A program made the translations under genes and the position numbers. A stretch of DNA of 64,000 bases. It comes from Mycobacterium gordonae (lineage in GTDB: Bacteria > Actinomycetota > Actinomycetes > Mycobacteriales > Mycobacteriaceae). The notes below the pieces were generated by a model. The model saw only the letters and a list, made by a program, of their open reading frames with translations. It did no database searches and was not told the origin of the DNA. Below are positions 26,766-34,388 of this stretch, piece after piece (position 1 is the stretch's first letter; each line of letters begins with the position of its first letter). The stretch spans positions 6,976,739 to 7,040,738 of the forward strand of contig NZ_CP070973.1 in assembly GCF_017086405.1 (NCBI RefSeq), in the 5' to 3' direction.

Positions 26766-27545
26766 TCACTGCTCCGGGGCTCCCGTGGGGTGTGCCCGCT
26801 CCGCGCGGCGAGCCGCCTTGGCCGCCGCCTCCTCGGCGTCCATGCGCGCCGCCTCGGCCAGCGACGGGGCGCCGCCGCCCAGGCGCCGCGGCACCCAGAA
26901 TTCACCCGCCGGATGCGGCCCGTATTGTTCCTGGGCCCGAATCAGCAGGTGCTGCATGCGGGAGTGCAACAACGCGGTCAGGTCATTGGTGGACAGGGTC
27001 GGTTCGATCGGTTCGCCGACGATCACCTGAATCGGCACCTTGGGCCGGAAGATCTTCTTGGGATGGCCCTTCGTCCAGATGCGCTGGGCGCCCCAGACGA
27101 TGTGCGGGACGATCGGCACGCCGGCTTCGATCGCCATTCGGGCGGCGCCGGTCTTGAATTCCTTGATCTCGAAGCTGCGGCTGATCGTCGCCTCGGGGTA
27201 GACGCCCACCAGCTCACCGGCCTTGAGGTTGTCGACGGCCGCGGCATACGACGCGGCGCCGCTCTCCCGGTCCACCGGAATGTGGCGGAAAGAGCGCATC
27301 AGCGGGCCGGCGATCTTGTGATCGAAAACCTCCTGCTTGGCCATGAAGCGCACCTTGCGCCCGAGACCCTGCCGGTAGGCCGGCAAACCCGCGAGCGTGA
27401 AGTCGAGGTAACCGGTGTGGTTGATTGCGACCACGGCGCCACCCCGGGTGGGTAGATTCTCGACCCCGGTCACGGTGATCTTGAGACCCTGCAAGCGGAA
27501 GATCATTCGGGCGAGGGTGATGGCGGTGCCGTATGCAGGTTCCAC
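26766..27545 (-). CDS. PlsC-type acyltransferase, third paralogue (Rv3816c-like)
   Basis: Acyltransferase of 259 aa and first gene of the three-gene acyltransferase operon. HX4D is in NHTGYLDF, the second motif is PEATISRSFEIKEFKTGA, and the tail is EFWVPRRLGGGAPSLAEA. Start is GTG at 27545. It is divergent from the kinase-fold gene, with a 73-bp shared upstream region. Three tandem copies are also present in M. tuberculosis, so the duplication is old. Specific acyl donors and acceptors are unknown. Confidence 0.9.
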   Translation of the reverse strand: MEPAYGTAITLARMIFRLQGLKITVTGVENLPTRGGAVVAINHTGYLDFTLAGLPAYRQGLGRKVRFMAKQEVFDHKIAGPLMRSFRHIPVDRESGAASYAAAVDNLKAGELVGVYPEATISRSFEIKEFKTGAARMAIEAGVPIVPHIVWGAQRIWTKGHPKKIFRPKVPIQVIVGEPIEPTLSTNDLTALLHSRMQHLLIRAQEQYGPHPAGEFWVPRRLGGGAPSLAEAARMDAEEAAAKAARRAERAHPTGAPEQ

Positions 27546-27618
27546 AGCAATTCAGCCTAGTGCTCCGGGCTGCCAGATACCCCAACTGGGCAAAACGCGT
27601 AGCTAAAGGAGGTGAGTC

Positions 27619-28344
27619 TTGTCCTTCCCGCTGTCGCCGCCCCCGGTCCCCGACCTGGTGCACCGACTGGCCGCCGGGCGGCCGGTGCGCGCGGTATGGC
27701 GCAACGAGCTGGGCGATGTGACCTTCCGGGTGGGTGACGGTGCGGAGTTCGTGAAGGTGGGCGGGGTCCACTCGCGCGACTTCACGGCCGAAGCGCACCG
27801 GTTGCGTTGGGCCGCGCCCCACATCCCGGTGCCTCCTGTCATCGATTTCGGCGTCCACGCCGACGGGGCCTGGCTGCGCACCCGCGGTCTGCGGGGGGTG
27901 TCCGCGGTGCACCCCCGCTGGCAGGCGGCACCGGCTGTCGCGGTCGCTGCGATCGCTGTGGGTTTGCGCACAATGCACGACCGCCTGCCGGTCGCGTCGT
28001 GTCCGTTCGACTGGTCGGTGGCCAGCCGGTTGCCCGTGCTGCATCCGGCGCACCGAGGCAACCTCGCAGATCCACCGCCGATCGACCTCCTGGTGGTCTG
28101 CCACGGCGACGCCTGCGCCCCCAACACCCTGATAGACGACGTCGGCCGCTATTGCGGACATGTGGATCTGGGTGAGCTCGGCGTAGCTGACCGGTGGGCC
28201 GACCTGGCGGTGGCAACGCTGTCACTGGGCTGGAACTACCCCGGCCGGAACTGGGAGCCGGACTTCTTCGCCGCCTACGGCGTCGACCCCGACCCGCTGC
28301 GCATCGACTACTACCGACGGCTGTGGGAAGACCCGGCGCTCTGA
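27619..28344 (+). CDS. Aminoglycoside-phosphotransferase-fold kinase (Rv3817-like)
   Basis: Predicted small-molecule phosphotransferase of 241 aa. The APH-type catalytic loop is HGDACAPNTL, with the catalytic Asp and the downstream Asn, and the metal-binding block GHVDLGELG stands for the usual IDxG motif. The N-lobe contains FVKVGG, whose Lys probably contacts ATP. The start is a TTG at 27619, supported by a near-perfect Shine-Dalgarno AAAGGAGGTGAG. The physiological substrate is unknown; it need not be an antibiotic-resistance enzyme. Confidence 0.87.
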   Translation: MSFPLSPPPVPDLVHRLAAGRPVRAVWRNELGDVTFRVGDGAEFVKVGGVHSRDFTAEAHRLRWAAPHIPVPPVIDFGVHADGAWLRTRGLRGVSAVHPRWQAAPAVAVAAIAVGLRTMHDRLPVASCPFDWSVASRLPVLHPAHRGNLADPPPIDLLVVCHGDACAPNTLIDDVGRYCGHVDLGELGVADRWADLAVATLSLGWNYPGRNWEPDFFAAYGVDPDPLRIDYYRRLWEDPAL

Positions 28345-28391
28345 GTCAAGCTAAACTCGGGCGTCTGAAGACCAGGTCCCGAGAGGTATTT

Positions 28392-29942
28392 GTGCAGGTA
28401 ACAAGCGTCGGCCACGCCGGCTTTCTGATCCAGACCCGGGCGGGCAACATCCTGTGTGACCCGTGGGTGAACCCGGCATACTTCGGGTCGTGGTTCCCGT
28501 TCCCGGATAACAGCGCCCTGGACTGGGACACCCTGGGCGACTGCGACTACCTGTACGTCTCGCACCTGCACAAGGACCACTTCGACGCCAAGCTGCTGGA
28601 CGCCCATGTCAACAAGGACGCCGTGGTGCTGCTGCCCGATTTCCCGGTGCTCGACCTGCGACACGAGTTGGAGAATCTGGGATTCCACCGCTTCTTCGAG
28701 ACCACGGACTCGGTGTCCCACCAGGTGTCCGGCCCGAAGGGCGAGCTGGACATCATGATCATCGCCCTGCGGGCACCGGCCGACGGGCCGATCGGTGACT
28801 CGGCGCTGGTGGTCGCCGACGGGGAGACCACGGTGTTCAACATGAACGACGCGCGTCCGGTCGATCTGGACGTGCTGGGCGCCGACTTCGGGCACATCGA
28901 CGTGCACCTGCTGCAGTACTCGGGCGCGATCTGGTACCCGATGGTGTATGACATGCCGGCCCGCGCCAAGGAGGCATTCGCCACCCAGAAGCGGCAGCGC
29001 GGCATGGACCGGGCGCGGCAATACATCGCACAGGTCGGCGCCACCTGGGTGGTGCCGTCGGCCGGCCCACCCGCCTTCCTTGACCCCGAACTGCGCCAGC
29101 TCAACGACGACCGCGACGATCCGGCCAACATCTTCCCCGATCAGATGGTCTTCCTGGAACAGATGCGCGCCCACGGCCATGACCGGGGGCTGCTGATGAT
29201 GCCCGGGTCGGTTGCCGATTTCGCCGGATCCGAGCTCAACTCGCTGCGGCATCCGCTGCCCACCGATCAGGTCGAGGCCATCTTCACCACCGGCAAGGCC
29301 GACTACATCGCCGACTACGCGCAGCGCATGGCACCGGTACTGACCGCCGAGAAGGCCGGCTGGGCTCCGGCGGTCGGTGAGCCGCTACTCGAGCCGCTGC
29401 GCGCGTTGTTCGAACCGATCATGCTGCAGAGCGACGAGATCTGCGACGGCATCGGATATCCGGTGGAACTGGTGATCGGCTCGGAGACGGTGATCCTGGA
29501 CTTCCCCAAACGAGCCGTGCGGGAAAGCATTCCCGACGAGAAGTTCCGCTACGGATTCGAGATCGCGCCGGAGTTGGTGCGCACGGTGCTGCGCGACAAC
29601 GAGCCGGACTGGGTCAACACCATCTTCTTGTCGACCCGCTTCCGGGCCTGGCGCGTCGGCGGCTACAACGAATACCTCTACACGTTCTTCAAGTGCCTGA
29701 CCGACGAACGCATCGCCTACGCCGACGGCTGGTTCGCCGAAAGCCATGACGACTCCGCGTCGATCGCACTGGACGGCTGGGAGATTCAGCGGCGTTGTCC
29801 TCACCTCAAGGCCGATCTGTCCAAATTCGGTGTGATCGAGGGCGATACGTTGACCTGCAACCTGCACGGCTGGCAATGGCGACTGGAGGACGGCCGCTGC
29901 CTGACCACCCGCGGTCACCAGTTACGGAGCTGCCGGGCATGA
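28392..29942 (+). CDS. Metallo-beta-lactamase-fold protein with C-terminal Rieske domain (Rv3818-like)
   Basis: Protein of 516 aa, the same length as I recall for Rv3818. The N-terminal half is an MBL-fold hydrolase domain (GHAGFLIQT, then the metal motif HLHKDHFDA). The C-terminal about 60 residues form a Rieske [2Fe-2S] domain with ligands in RRCPHLKADL and CNLHGWQWR. This domain pairing resembles CMP-N-acetylneuraminate hydroxylase-like proteins, though no such activity is claimed. The GTG at 28392 gives the family N-terminus MQVTSVGHAGF; longer readings enter the kinase-fold gene. The next gene starts within its stop codon. Confidence 0.9.
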   Translation: MQVTSVGHAGFLIQTRAGNILCDPWVNPAYFGSWFPFPDNSALDWDTLGDCDYLYVSHLHKDHFDAKLLDAHVNKDAVVLLPDFPVLDLRHELENLGFHRFFETTDSVSHQVSGPKGELDIMIIALRAPADGPIGDSALVVADGETTVFNMNDARPVDLDVLGADFGHIDVHLLQYSGAIWYPMVYDMPARAKEAFATQKRQRGMDRARQYIAQVGATWVVPSAGPPAFLDPELRQLNDDRDDPANIFPDQMVFLEQMRAHGHDRGLLMMPGSVADFAGSELNSLRHPLPTDQVEAIFTTGKADYIADYAQRMAPVLTAEKAGWAPAVGEPLLEPLRALFEPIMLQSDEICDGIGYPVELVIGSETVILDFPKRAVRESIPDEKFRYGFEIAPELVRTVLRDNEPDWVNTIFLSTRFRAWRVGGYNEYLYTFFKCLTDERIAYADGWFAESHDDSASIALDGWEIQRRCPHLKADLSKFGVIEGDTLTCNLHGWQWRLEDGRCLTTRGHQLRSCRA

Positions 29943-30277
29943 GCACCCAAGCGGACCTGTGCTACGACGACGGCGCCGTCCAGTTGGACCGGATGGCGGT
30001 CACGTTGCGCCGTTACCACTTTCCCTCGGGCACCGCGAAGGTGATCGGGCTGGACCAGATCCGGGGCTACCACGCCCAGCCACTCGGCCTGCTCACGGTC
30101 CGGTTCAATATCTGGGGCAGCCCGGACCTGCGCCGCTGGCTGCCACTGGACCTGTATCGGCCGCTGAAGTCGACTCTGATCACCCTCGACATACCGGGGT
30201 CACAGCCGGCGTTCACGCCGGCGCGGCCCGACGAATTCCTGGCCTGTCTGGACGAACTGCTCGACAAGCGCGGCTGA
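29939..30277 (+). CDS. Conserved hypothetical protein (Rv3819-like)
   Basis: Soluble protein of 112 aa beginning MSTQADLCYDDGAVQLDR. It is mostly beta-strand-like, with repeated basic/aromatic segments such as LRRYHFPSGTAKVIGL and RFNIWGSPDLRRWLPLD. No catalytic motif is recognised. Its ATG overlaps the Rieske gene stop (ATGA), so it is translationally coupled and probably works with that protein. A PH-like fold is possible but unproven. Confidence 0.85.
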   Translation: MSTQADLCYDDGAVQLDRMAVTLRRYHFPSGTAKVIGLDQIRGYHAQPLGLLTVRFNIWGSPDLRRWLPLDLYRPLKSTLITLDIPGSQPAFTPARPDEFLACLDELLDKRG

Positions 30278-30285
30278 CTCTTCGC

Positions 30286-30340
30286 CGAACGTGAGCCACG
30301 GCGGATTTCTCGCCGATTATCCGCCGTCAGTTCACGCTCG
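30286..30340. terminator. Bidirectional hairpin between convergent genes
   Basis: Inverted repeat with ACGGCGGAT (about 30298-30306) pairing with ATCCGCCGT (about 30314-30322... through 30328) and outer arms CGAACGTGA / TCACGCTCG. It sits in the 71-bp gap between two converging genes, where a shared terminator is expected. There is no long U run. Confidence 0.55.
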
Positions 30341-30348
30341 GTGAGCGG

Positions 30349-31917
30349 CTAGCGGTCCTCGAGTGCCGCCCGCCCGGCGTTGTAGCCCGGGGTGAAGGTG
30401 ATTCCGGGACCACCGTGACACCCGGCACTGCCCAGGTACAGCCCACGGATCGGAATCGGCGCTCCGAGATAGCCTTTCGGGCCCGGACGGTTCTGGCCGA
30501 TCTGGTTCGAGCTCAGCAGGCCGTGGCAGTAGTCACCGCCCGGCGCGCCGAACATCACCCCCATGTGCTTGGGCGTGAAGGTGGTGTGGCGGATGATGCT
30601 GCGTTCGAAGTTCGGCGCCAGCCGGGTGATCTTGTCGATCACCCGCTGACCCATCGCGACCTTCGCCCGGCCGTAGTCGGCGCCCCCTTCGATGGGGAAC
30701 CACAGCGCGAAGGCGGACGCGGCATGCTTGCCTTCGGGTGCAAGATCAGGATCGTGCACCGACGGGATCTGCAGCACCAGCGTCGGGTCCGCCGGAACGA
30801 TGCCGCGCCGGCAATCCTCCCACTGCTGCTGGACTTCCTCCGGCGTGCAGAAGATGCCGATCGACGCCTGCATGATGGGGTCGTTGAGTGCCTCGTAGGG
30901 CGCGGCGAACTGCGGCGCTTCTTCCAGCGCGAAGTGCATCTGCAGGTAGCTGCCCCGGTGGTCGATGCGTGCGTAGCGTTCCCGGATGTCGGCGGGCAAG
31001 ACCGCCGGATCGATCAGGTCGTTGAGGGTGACGTCAGGGGCCACCGAGGAGACGACGATCGGGGCGGTCAGGGTCTCCCCGGCCTCGGTGCGAACGCCGG
31101 TCACCCGGGAGTCGGCGACCAGGATCTCGGTCACCTTCGAGCGCAACCGGACTTCGCCGCCGTTGTCCTCCAAGACCCGGGCCAGGTGTGCGGTGAGCGC
31201 GCCGATGCCGCCGCGCAGCTTCTTCATCTGCACGAAGTCCCCCTCGGGGATGCCGAGGCCGAACGCGAGCGCGGCGGCGCTGCCAGGCGTGGACGGACCG
31301 CGATAGAGCGTGTTCACGGCCAGCACCGTCATCGATCCCCGGATGGCGCCGTGCTTCTCGCGGTCCGGGAAGTAGCGGTCCAGCACGTCGGTGACGGAGC
31401 CGAACAGCATGTCGTCGATCGCCGAGCGCTCGAATTCGTTGGTGGCGCAGGCATACATCTCGTCGAAGGTCTTGGGCGGCGTGCCGGCCTCGAAGCGGCC
31501 CAGCGCGCGGGTGGGCGCCTGGGCCCACATCAGCAGACCGCCCATGCCGGCTACCGCGTCGGCGCCGTGCACCTCGTTGAGGTGGGCGAACATCTTCATC
31601 GGGTCGCTGTACTGGACCAGCGGATCATCGCCGACTCCGCGCAGCGCGACCGACATCACCTCCAGGTCCACCGTCGGCAGTGTGTCCAGGCCGAGTTCTC
31701 CGATGACCTCCGCCGAGGTCGGAAACTGCACCGATCCGGCGATTTCGAAGTGGTAGCCGTCGAACAGTTCCACGGTGGAGGCCATGCCGCCGGCGTAGAG
31801 CTTGCCGTCCAGGCACACCGTCCGCAGGCCCGCCCGCTGCAGCAGCACCGCCGCGGTCAATCCGTTGTGGCCCGCGCCGACGACGATCGCGTCGTACTGG
31901 TTTCCCGTTTCAGACAT
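30349..31917 (-). CDS. FAD-dependent phytoene-desaturase-like oxidoreductase (Rv3829c-like)
   Basis: Flavoprotein of 522 aa in the CrtI/phytoene desaturase or all-trans-retinol saturase-like group. The N-terminal Rossmann motif is VVGAGHNGLTAAVLLQRAG, followed by the FAD-binding Gly-rich GKLYAGGM. The C-terminus contains GLYLGSAGCHGGPGITFTPG, typical for the FAD-binding end of this family. Substrate is unknown; a lipid or isoprenoid is plausible. The ATG at 31917 follows AGGAGGT by 5 nt. A TetR-type operator lies between it and the upstream tetR gene, so it probably has its own repressed promoter in addition to readthrough. Confidence 0.88.
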   Translation of the reverse strand: MSETGNQYDAIVVGAGHNGLTAAVLLQRAGLRTVCLDGKLYAGGMASTVELFDGYHFEIAGSVQFPTSAEVIGELGLDTLPTVDLEVMSVALRGVGDDPLVQYSDPMKMFAHLNEVHGADAVAGMGGLLMWAQAPTRALGRFEAGTPPKTFDEMYACATNEFERSAIDDMLFGSVTDVLDRYFPDREKHGAIRGSMTVLAVNTLYRGPSTPGSAAALAFGLGIPEGDFVQMKKLRGGIGALTAHLARVLEDNGGEVRLRSKVTEILVADSRVTGVRTEAGETLTAPIVVSSVAPDVTLNDLIDPAVLPADIRERYARIDHRGSYLQMHFALEEAPQFAAPYEALNDPIMQASIGIFCTPEEVQQQWEDCRRGIVPADPTLVLQIPSVHDPDLAPEGKHAASAFALWFPIEGGADYGRAKVAMGQRVIDKITRLAPNFERSIIRHTTFTPKHMGVMFGAPGGDYCHGLLSSNQIGQNRPGPKGYLGAPIPIRGLYLGSAGCHGGPGITFTPGYNAGRAALEDR

Positions 31918-31951
31918 GCCGACCTCCTGAGTGGGAGGCTGGCATGGCCTC

Positions 31952-31979
31952 AAAGTTTTGTCAATAATGACGAAACTTT
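31952..31979. promoter_or_regulatory. Palindromic operator upstream of the oxidoreductase
   Basis: A 28-bp palindrome: AAAGTTTTGTCA (31952-31963), 4-bp centre, TGACGAAACTTT (31968-31979), one mismatch per arm pair. It overlaps the tetR stop codon and lies 35 bp upstream of the oxidoreductase start. A second copy with the same spacing occurs at the divergent tetR promoter. This pairing is strong circumstantial evidence for binding by the TetR protein encoded between them. Confidence 0.75.
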
Positions 31980-32601
31980 ACGGGTTCGCCCACGTGCTCC
32001 ATGAGTCACTGAGGCCGCAGCGCAGCGACTCCAGCGCCGTGTGGCTCATCCGGGCCAGTTCGCCGAGCGACCGATTACTGCCCAACATCCAGGCCTCCAT
32101 GGCGCCGAAGATCGCCGCCGCGATACAGCGGGCGATCACGGTGCTGCGCAACCGCGCATCGGACGCCTGATCATTCGTGACGACACGGCGGAGGAGCTGC
32201 TCCTGGATGGACTCCGCCAGATCGGCCTGGACGTCCCGGATGTGCCGGACGATCCGGCCGGGGTCCAGCTCGCCCCCGCGCAAGGTCGCAATCTTGGTCA
32301 CCGCTTCCACGTCGTAGGGAAAAGCGAAGATGGCCGCCTGTACCGAGTCGATGACCGCCTCGTCGAGCGGGCGGGCGTCCAACGCGGCACGAAACCAGTT
32401 CAGGCCGGTGTAGTCGGCAAACAGCAGATCGTGCTTGGAGGCGAAGTGTCGGTAGAACGTCCGCAACGACACCCCGGCATCCGTGGCGATCTGCTCGGCC
32501 GACGTGTCCTCCACGCCCTGCGCAAGGAACCGCACCACCGCCGCCTGGCGCAGTGCCTCCCGGGTGCGCTCGCTCCGTGCCGTCTGCGCCGGCCTGACCA
32601 T
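31978..32601 (-). CDS. TetR-family repressor (Rv3830c-like)
   Basis: DNA-binding repressor of 207 aa. The N-terminal HTH is canonical (SAEQIATDAGVSLRTFYRHF, residues about 34-53) and the C-terminal helical part would bind an unknown ligand. It is flanked by two similar palindromes, one at its own start region shared with the divergent DUF2834-like gene and one between it and the oxidoreductase. It therefore probably represses both neighbours and itself. Confidence 0.9.
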   Translation of the reverse strand: MVRPAQTARSERTREALRQAAVVRFLAQGVEDTSAEQIATDAGVSLRTFYRHFASKHDLLFADYTGLNWFRAALDARPLDEAVIDSVQAAIFAFPYDVEAVTKIATLRGGELDPGRIVRHIRDVQADLAESIQEQLLRRVVTNDQASDARLRSTVIARCIAAAIFGAMEAWMLGSNRSLGELARMSHTALESLRCGLSDSWSTWANP

Positions 32602-32631
32602 GGCAGTAAGGTACCCCAGCCGCCTAGGGAA

Positions 32632-32657
32632 TAGTTATGACAATATTGACAAAACTT
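32632..32657. promoter_or_regulatory. Second palindromic operator at the tetR / membrane-gene promoter
   Basis: TAGTTATGACA (32632-32642), 4-bp centre, TGACAAAACTT (32647-32657). It matches the first operator as AGTTWTGWCA-N4-TGACRAAACT. It lies 31 bp upstream of the tetR start and covers an apparent ATG at 32637, which makes that ATG an unlikely translation start for the plus-strand gene. Confidence 0.7.
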
Positions 32658-32681
32658 CGCTTGCCGGACGAGACTGCGCCC

Positions 32682-33176
32682 ATGGTGTCTCTCATCGCCC
32701 ACGCCGTCCTCGGTGTCGCCGTCGTCTGCTGGATCGTCGCCTCCAACCGGCAGGTCTACGCGCGGCCGGCGGTCGGTCCGGCGTTCTCACCACTGGAAGT
32801 CGTGTACTACGCCGTCGGCGTCGCCTCCATCGCGCTGGGCTGGTACTTCAACATCAGGTTCGTGCAGGAGTACGCCCATGGTTCGCACAATCCCATCTGG
32901 GGGCCGGGCAGCTGGACGCAATACATCCAGCTGATGTTCACCAACCCGGCGGCAGGCTCGGCCGGCCAGGACTACACGATCGCGAACGTGATCCTCTTGC
33001 CGTTGTTCTCCATCACCGACGGCTATCGGCGCGGGCTCAAGCGGCCCTGGCTGTTCTTCGTAAGCAGCCTGTTCACCAGCTTCGCGTTCGCATTCGCCTT
33101 CTATTTCGCCACCATCGAGCGCCAGCACCGGCACCAACGCGCGGCCGTCGTGCGGGCACCCAAGATTTCCGCTTGA
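32682..33176 (+). CDS. DUF2834-like membrane protein (Rv3831-like)
   Basis: Integral membrane protein of 164 aa with about four helices (MVSLIAHAVLGVAVVCWIV at the start, SPLEVVYYAVGVASIALGWY, NVILLPLFSI, and LFFVSSLFTSFAFAFAFYFA near the end). The end pattern of a charged DGYRRGLKRPW followed by a Phe-rich helix and IERQ resembles DUF2834 proteins. The ATG at 32682 is preferred over the ATG at 32637 because the latter lies inside the TetR operator. It is divergent from the tetR gene. Function unknown; possibly a partner of the co-regulated oxidoreductase. Confidence 0.78.
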   Translation: MVSLIAHAVLGVAVVCWIVASNRQVYARPAVGPAFSPLEVVYYAVGVASIALGWYFNIRFVQEYAHGSHNPIWGPGSWTQYIQLMFTNPAAGSAGQDYTIANVILLPLFSITDGYRRGLKRPWLFFVSSLFTSFAFAFAFYFATIERQHRHQRAAVVRAPKISA

Positions 33177-33186
33177 CCGAATAGGG

Positions 33187-34281
33187 TCAAGCGCTGACGC
33201 CGTCTTCGCGGTAGTCGCTCTGGTGGTGCCAGATCTGGTTGCCGCCCCGGCGCTTGGCGATGTACATGGCGGCATCGGCCGCGCAGATCAGCTTGTCGAT
33301 ACAGGCATGAGCGTCGTGTGCATCTGGCAGCCGATCAACGCCGGCGGTGCCGACGCTGGCGGTCAAGCCGAACGGTAGCGCCGCGATCGCGTCGCAGATC
33401 CGCTGCGCCTGCGGGCCGACCTCACGGGGGTCGCAGGCGTCGGCGATGACGAATTCCTCGCCGCCCGCCCGGGCCAGCACCGCGGTGTCAGCGACGCACT
33501 CGCGCAACGCACACGCCACCGCCACCAGCGCGGCGTCGCCGGCACTGTGCCCATGCCGATCGTTGAGCTGCTTGAAACGGTCGAGATCGATCACGGTGAC
33601 CACCAGCTGCTCCGGTAGCGTGCGGTCACGCTGCAGATGCCGGGACGCGCGCCGGTGGAACGCACGCCGGTTCAGCAGCCCGGTGAGCTGATCGCGTTCG
33701 GCTCGGATGGCGTCGACGCCGAGCACCTGGGCGACCGCTTGGATGCCGAACGGCACCGACAGATTCAGCGTCAGGATCACCGTGTACGCGCAGAGGGCGC
33801 TGACCACACCCGAGCCGGCGGTGATGCGCACCGCCTGCACCGCACCCGCCAGTGCCGCGATCGCGAAATTGAAGAGCATCAGCGGCGGGCCGTGGAAAAC
33901 CGCGATGTATCCGGCCATCGTCGCCAGGATCGTGCAGGCGAGGATGGCTACCAGCGGATCGCTCTGCGCCATCGCGGCCAGTCCGATGCTCGCACTGGAC
34001 AACAGCGCGAAGCCCATGGCTTGGCGGCGAGTCGGCCAGCGCAGCGTCCACAGCAGCGCGCCGGAGGCCGCTCCGGCCGCTGCGGCGAGCGCGCACGCCA
34101 GCTGTGCGGGCGCGCGGGGCCCCGTGTCGCTCCAGATGGTGGCCAGGATGAGGAGGGCCAGCGACGCGCCGATCAGCGCGATAGTGGCCCGGGTGCGACC
34201 TGCCATGCCCCGGGACTGCAACAGCGACGCCAGGTGGTCGAAATGGTCGGGCTGCCACCACCACAGGCCAAGCCGCCCCAT
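33187..34281 (-). CDS. Membrane-bound diguanylate cyclase (GGDEF)
   Basis: Predicted cyclic-di-GMP synthase of 364 aa. About six transmembrane helices (roughly residues 30-190) form an N-terminal sensor similar to those of other actinobacterial cyclases. The C-terminal GGDEF domain has DQLTGLLNRRAF, VIDLDRFKQLND, HSAGDAALV and an intact active site ARAGGEEF. The inhibitory RxxD site expected nine residues before GGEEF is absent (Ala at both positions), so product inhibition may be missing. No EAL domain is present. The ATG at 34281 is chosen; in-frame upstream codons extend toward serS but look non-coding. It lies about 107 bp downstream of serS on the same strand. Confidence 0.87.
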   Translation of the reverse strand: MGRLGLWWWQPDHFDHLASLLQSRGMAGRTRATIALIGASLALLILATIWSDTGPRAPAQLACALAAAAGAASGALLWTLRWPTRRQAMGFALLSSASIGLAAMAQSDPLVAILACTILATMAGYIAVFHGPPLMLFNFAIAALAGAVQAVRITAGSGVVSALCAYTVILTLNLSVPFGIQAVAQVLGVDAIRAERDQLTGLLNRRAFHRRASRHLQRDRTLPEQLVVTVIDLDRFKQLNDRHGHSAGDAALVAVACALRECVADTAVLARAGGEEFVIADACDPREVGPQAQRICDAIAALPFGLTASVGTAGVDRLPDAHDAHACIDKLICAADAAMYIAKRRGGNQIWHHQSDYREDGVSA

Positions 34282-34388
34282 CGCGATCCCCCCAACCAAC
34301 GGCTCCGGGGAATCGCAGCGCGGTCGCCGGCTCAGTTCAGCAAAATGACAGTTGACACAGAGTGCCCACATTTGTCACTTGTTATTGC

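Noticed and set aside
24975..27455. 826-codon plus-strand frame opposite the acyltransferases
   Set aside because: Internally repetitive only because it is antisense to three paralogous genes; no domain or start signal of its own.
32637..32681. Upstream ATG start for the DUF2834-like gene
   Set aside because: It lies inside the second TetR operator and adds a non-hydrophobic tail absent from the family pattern.
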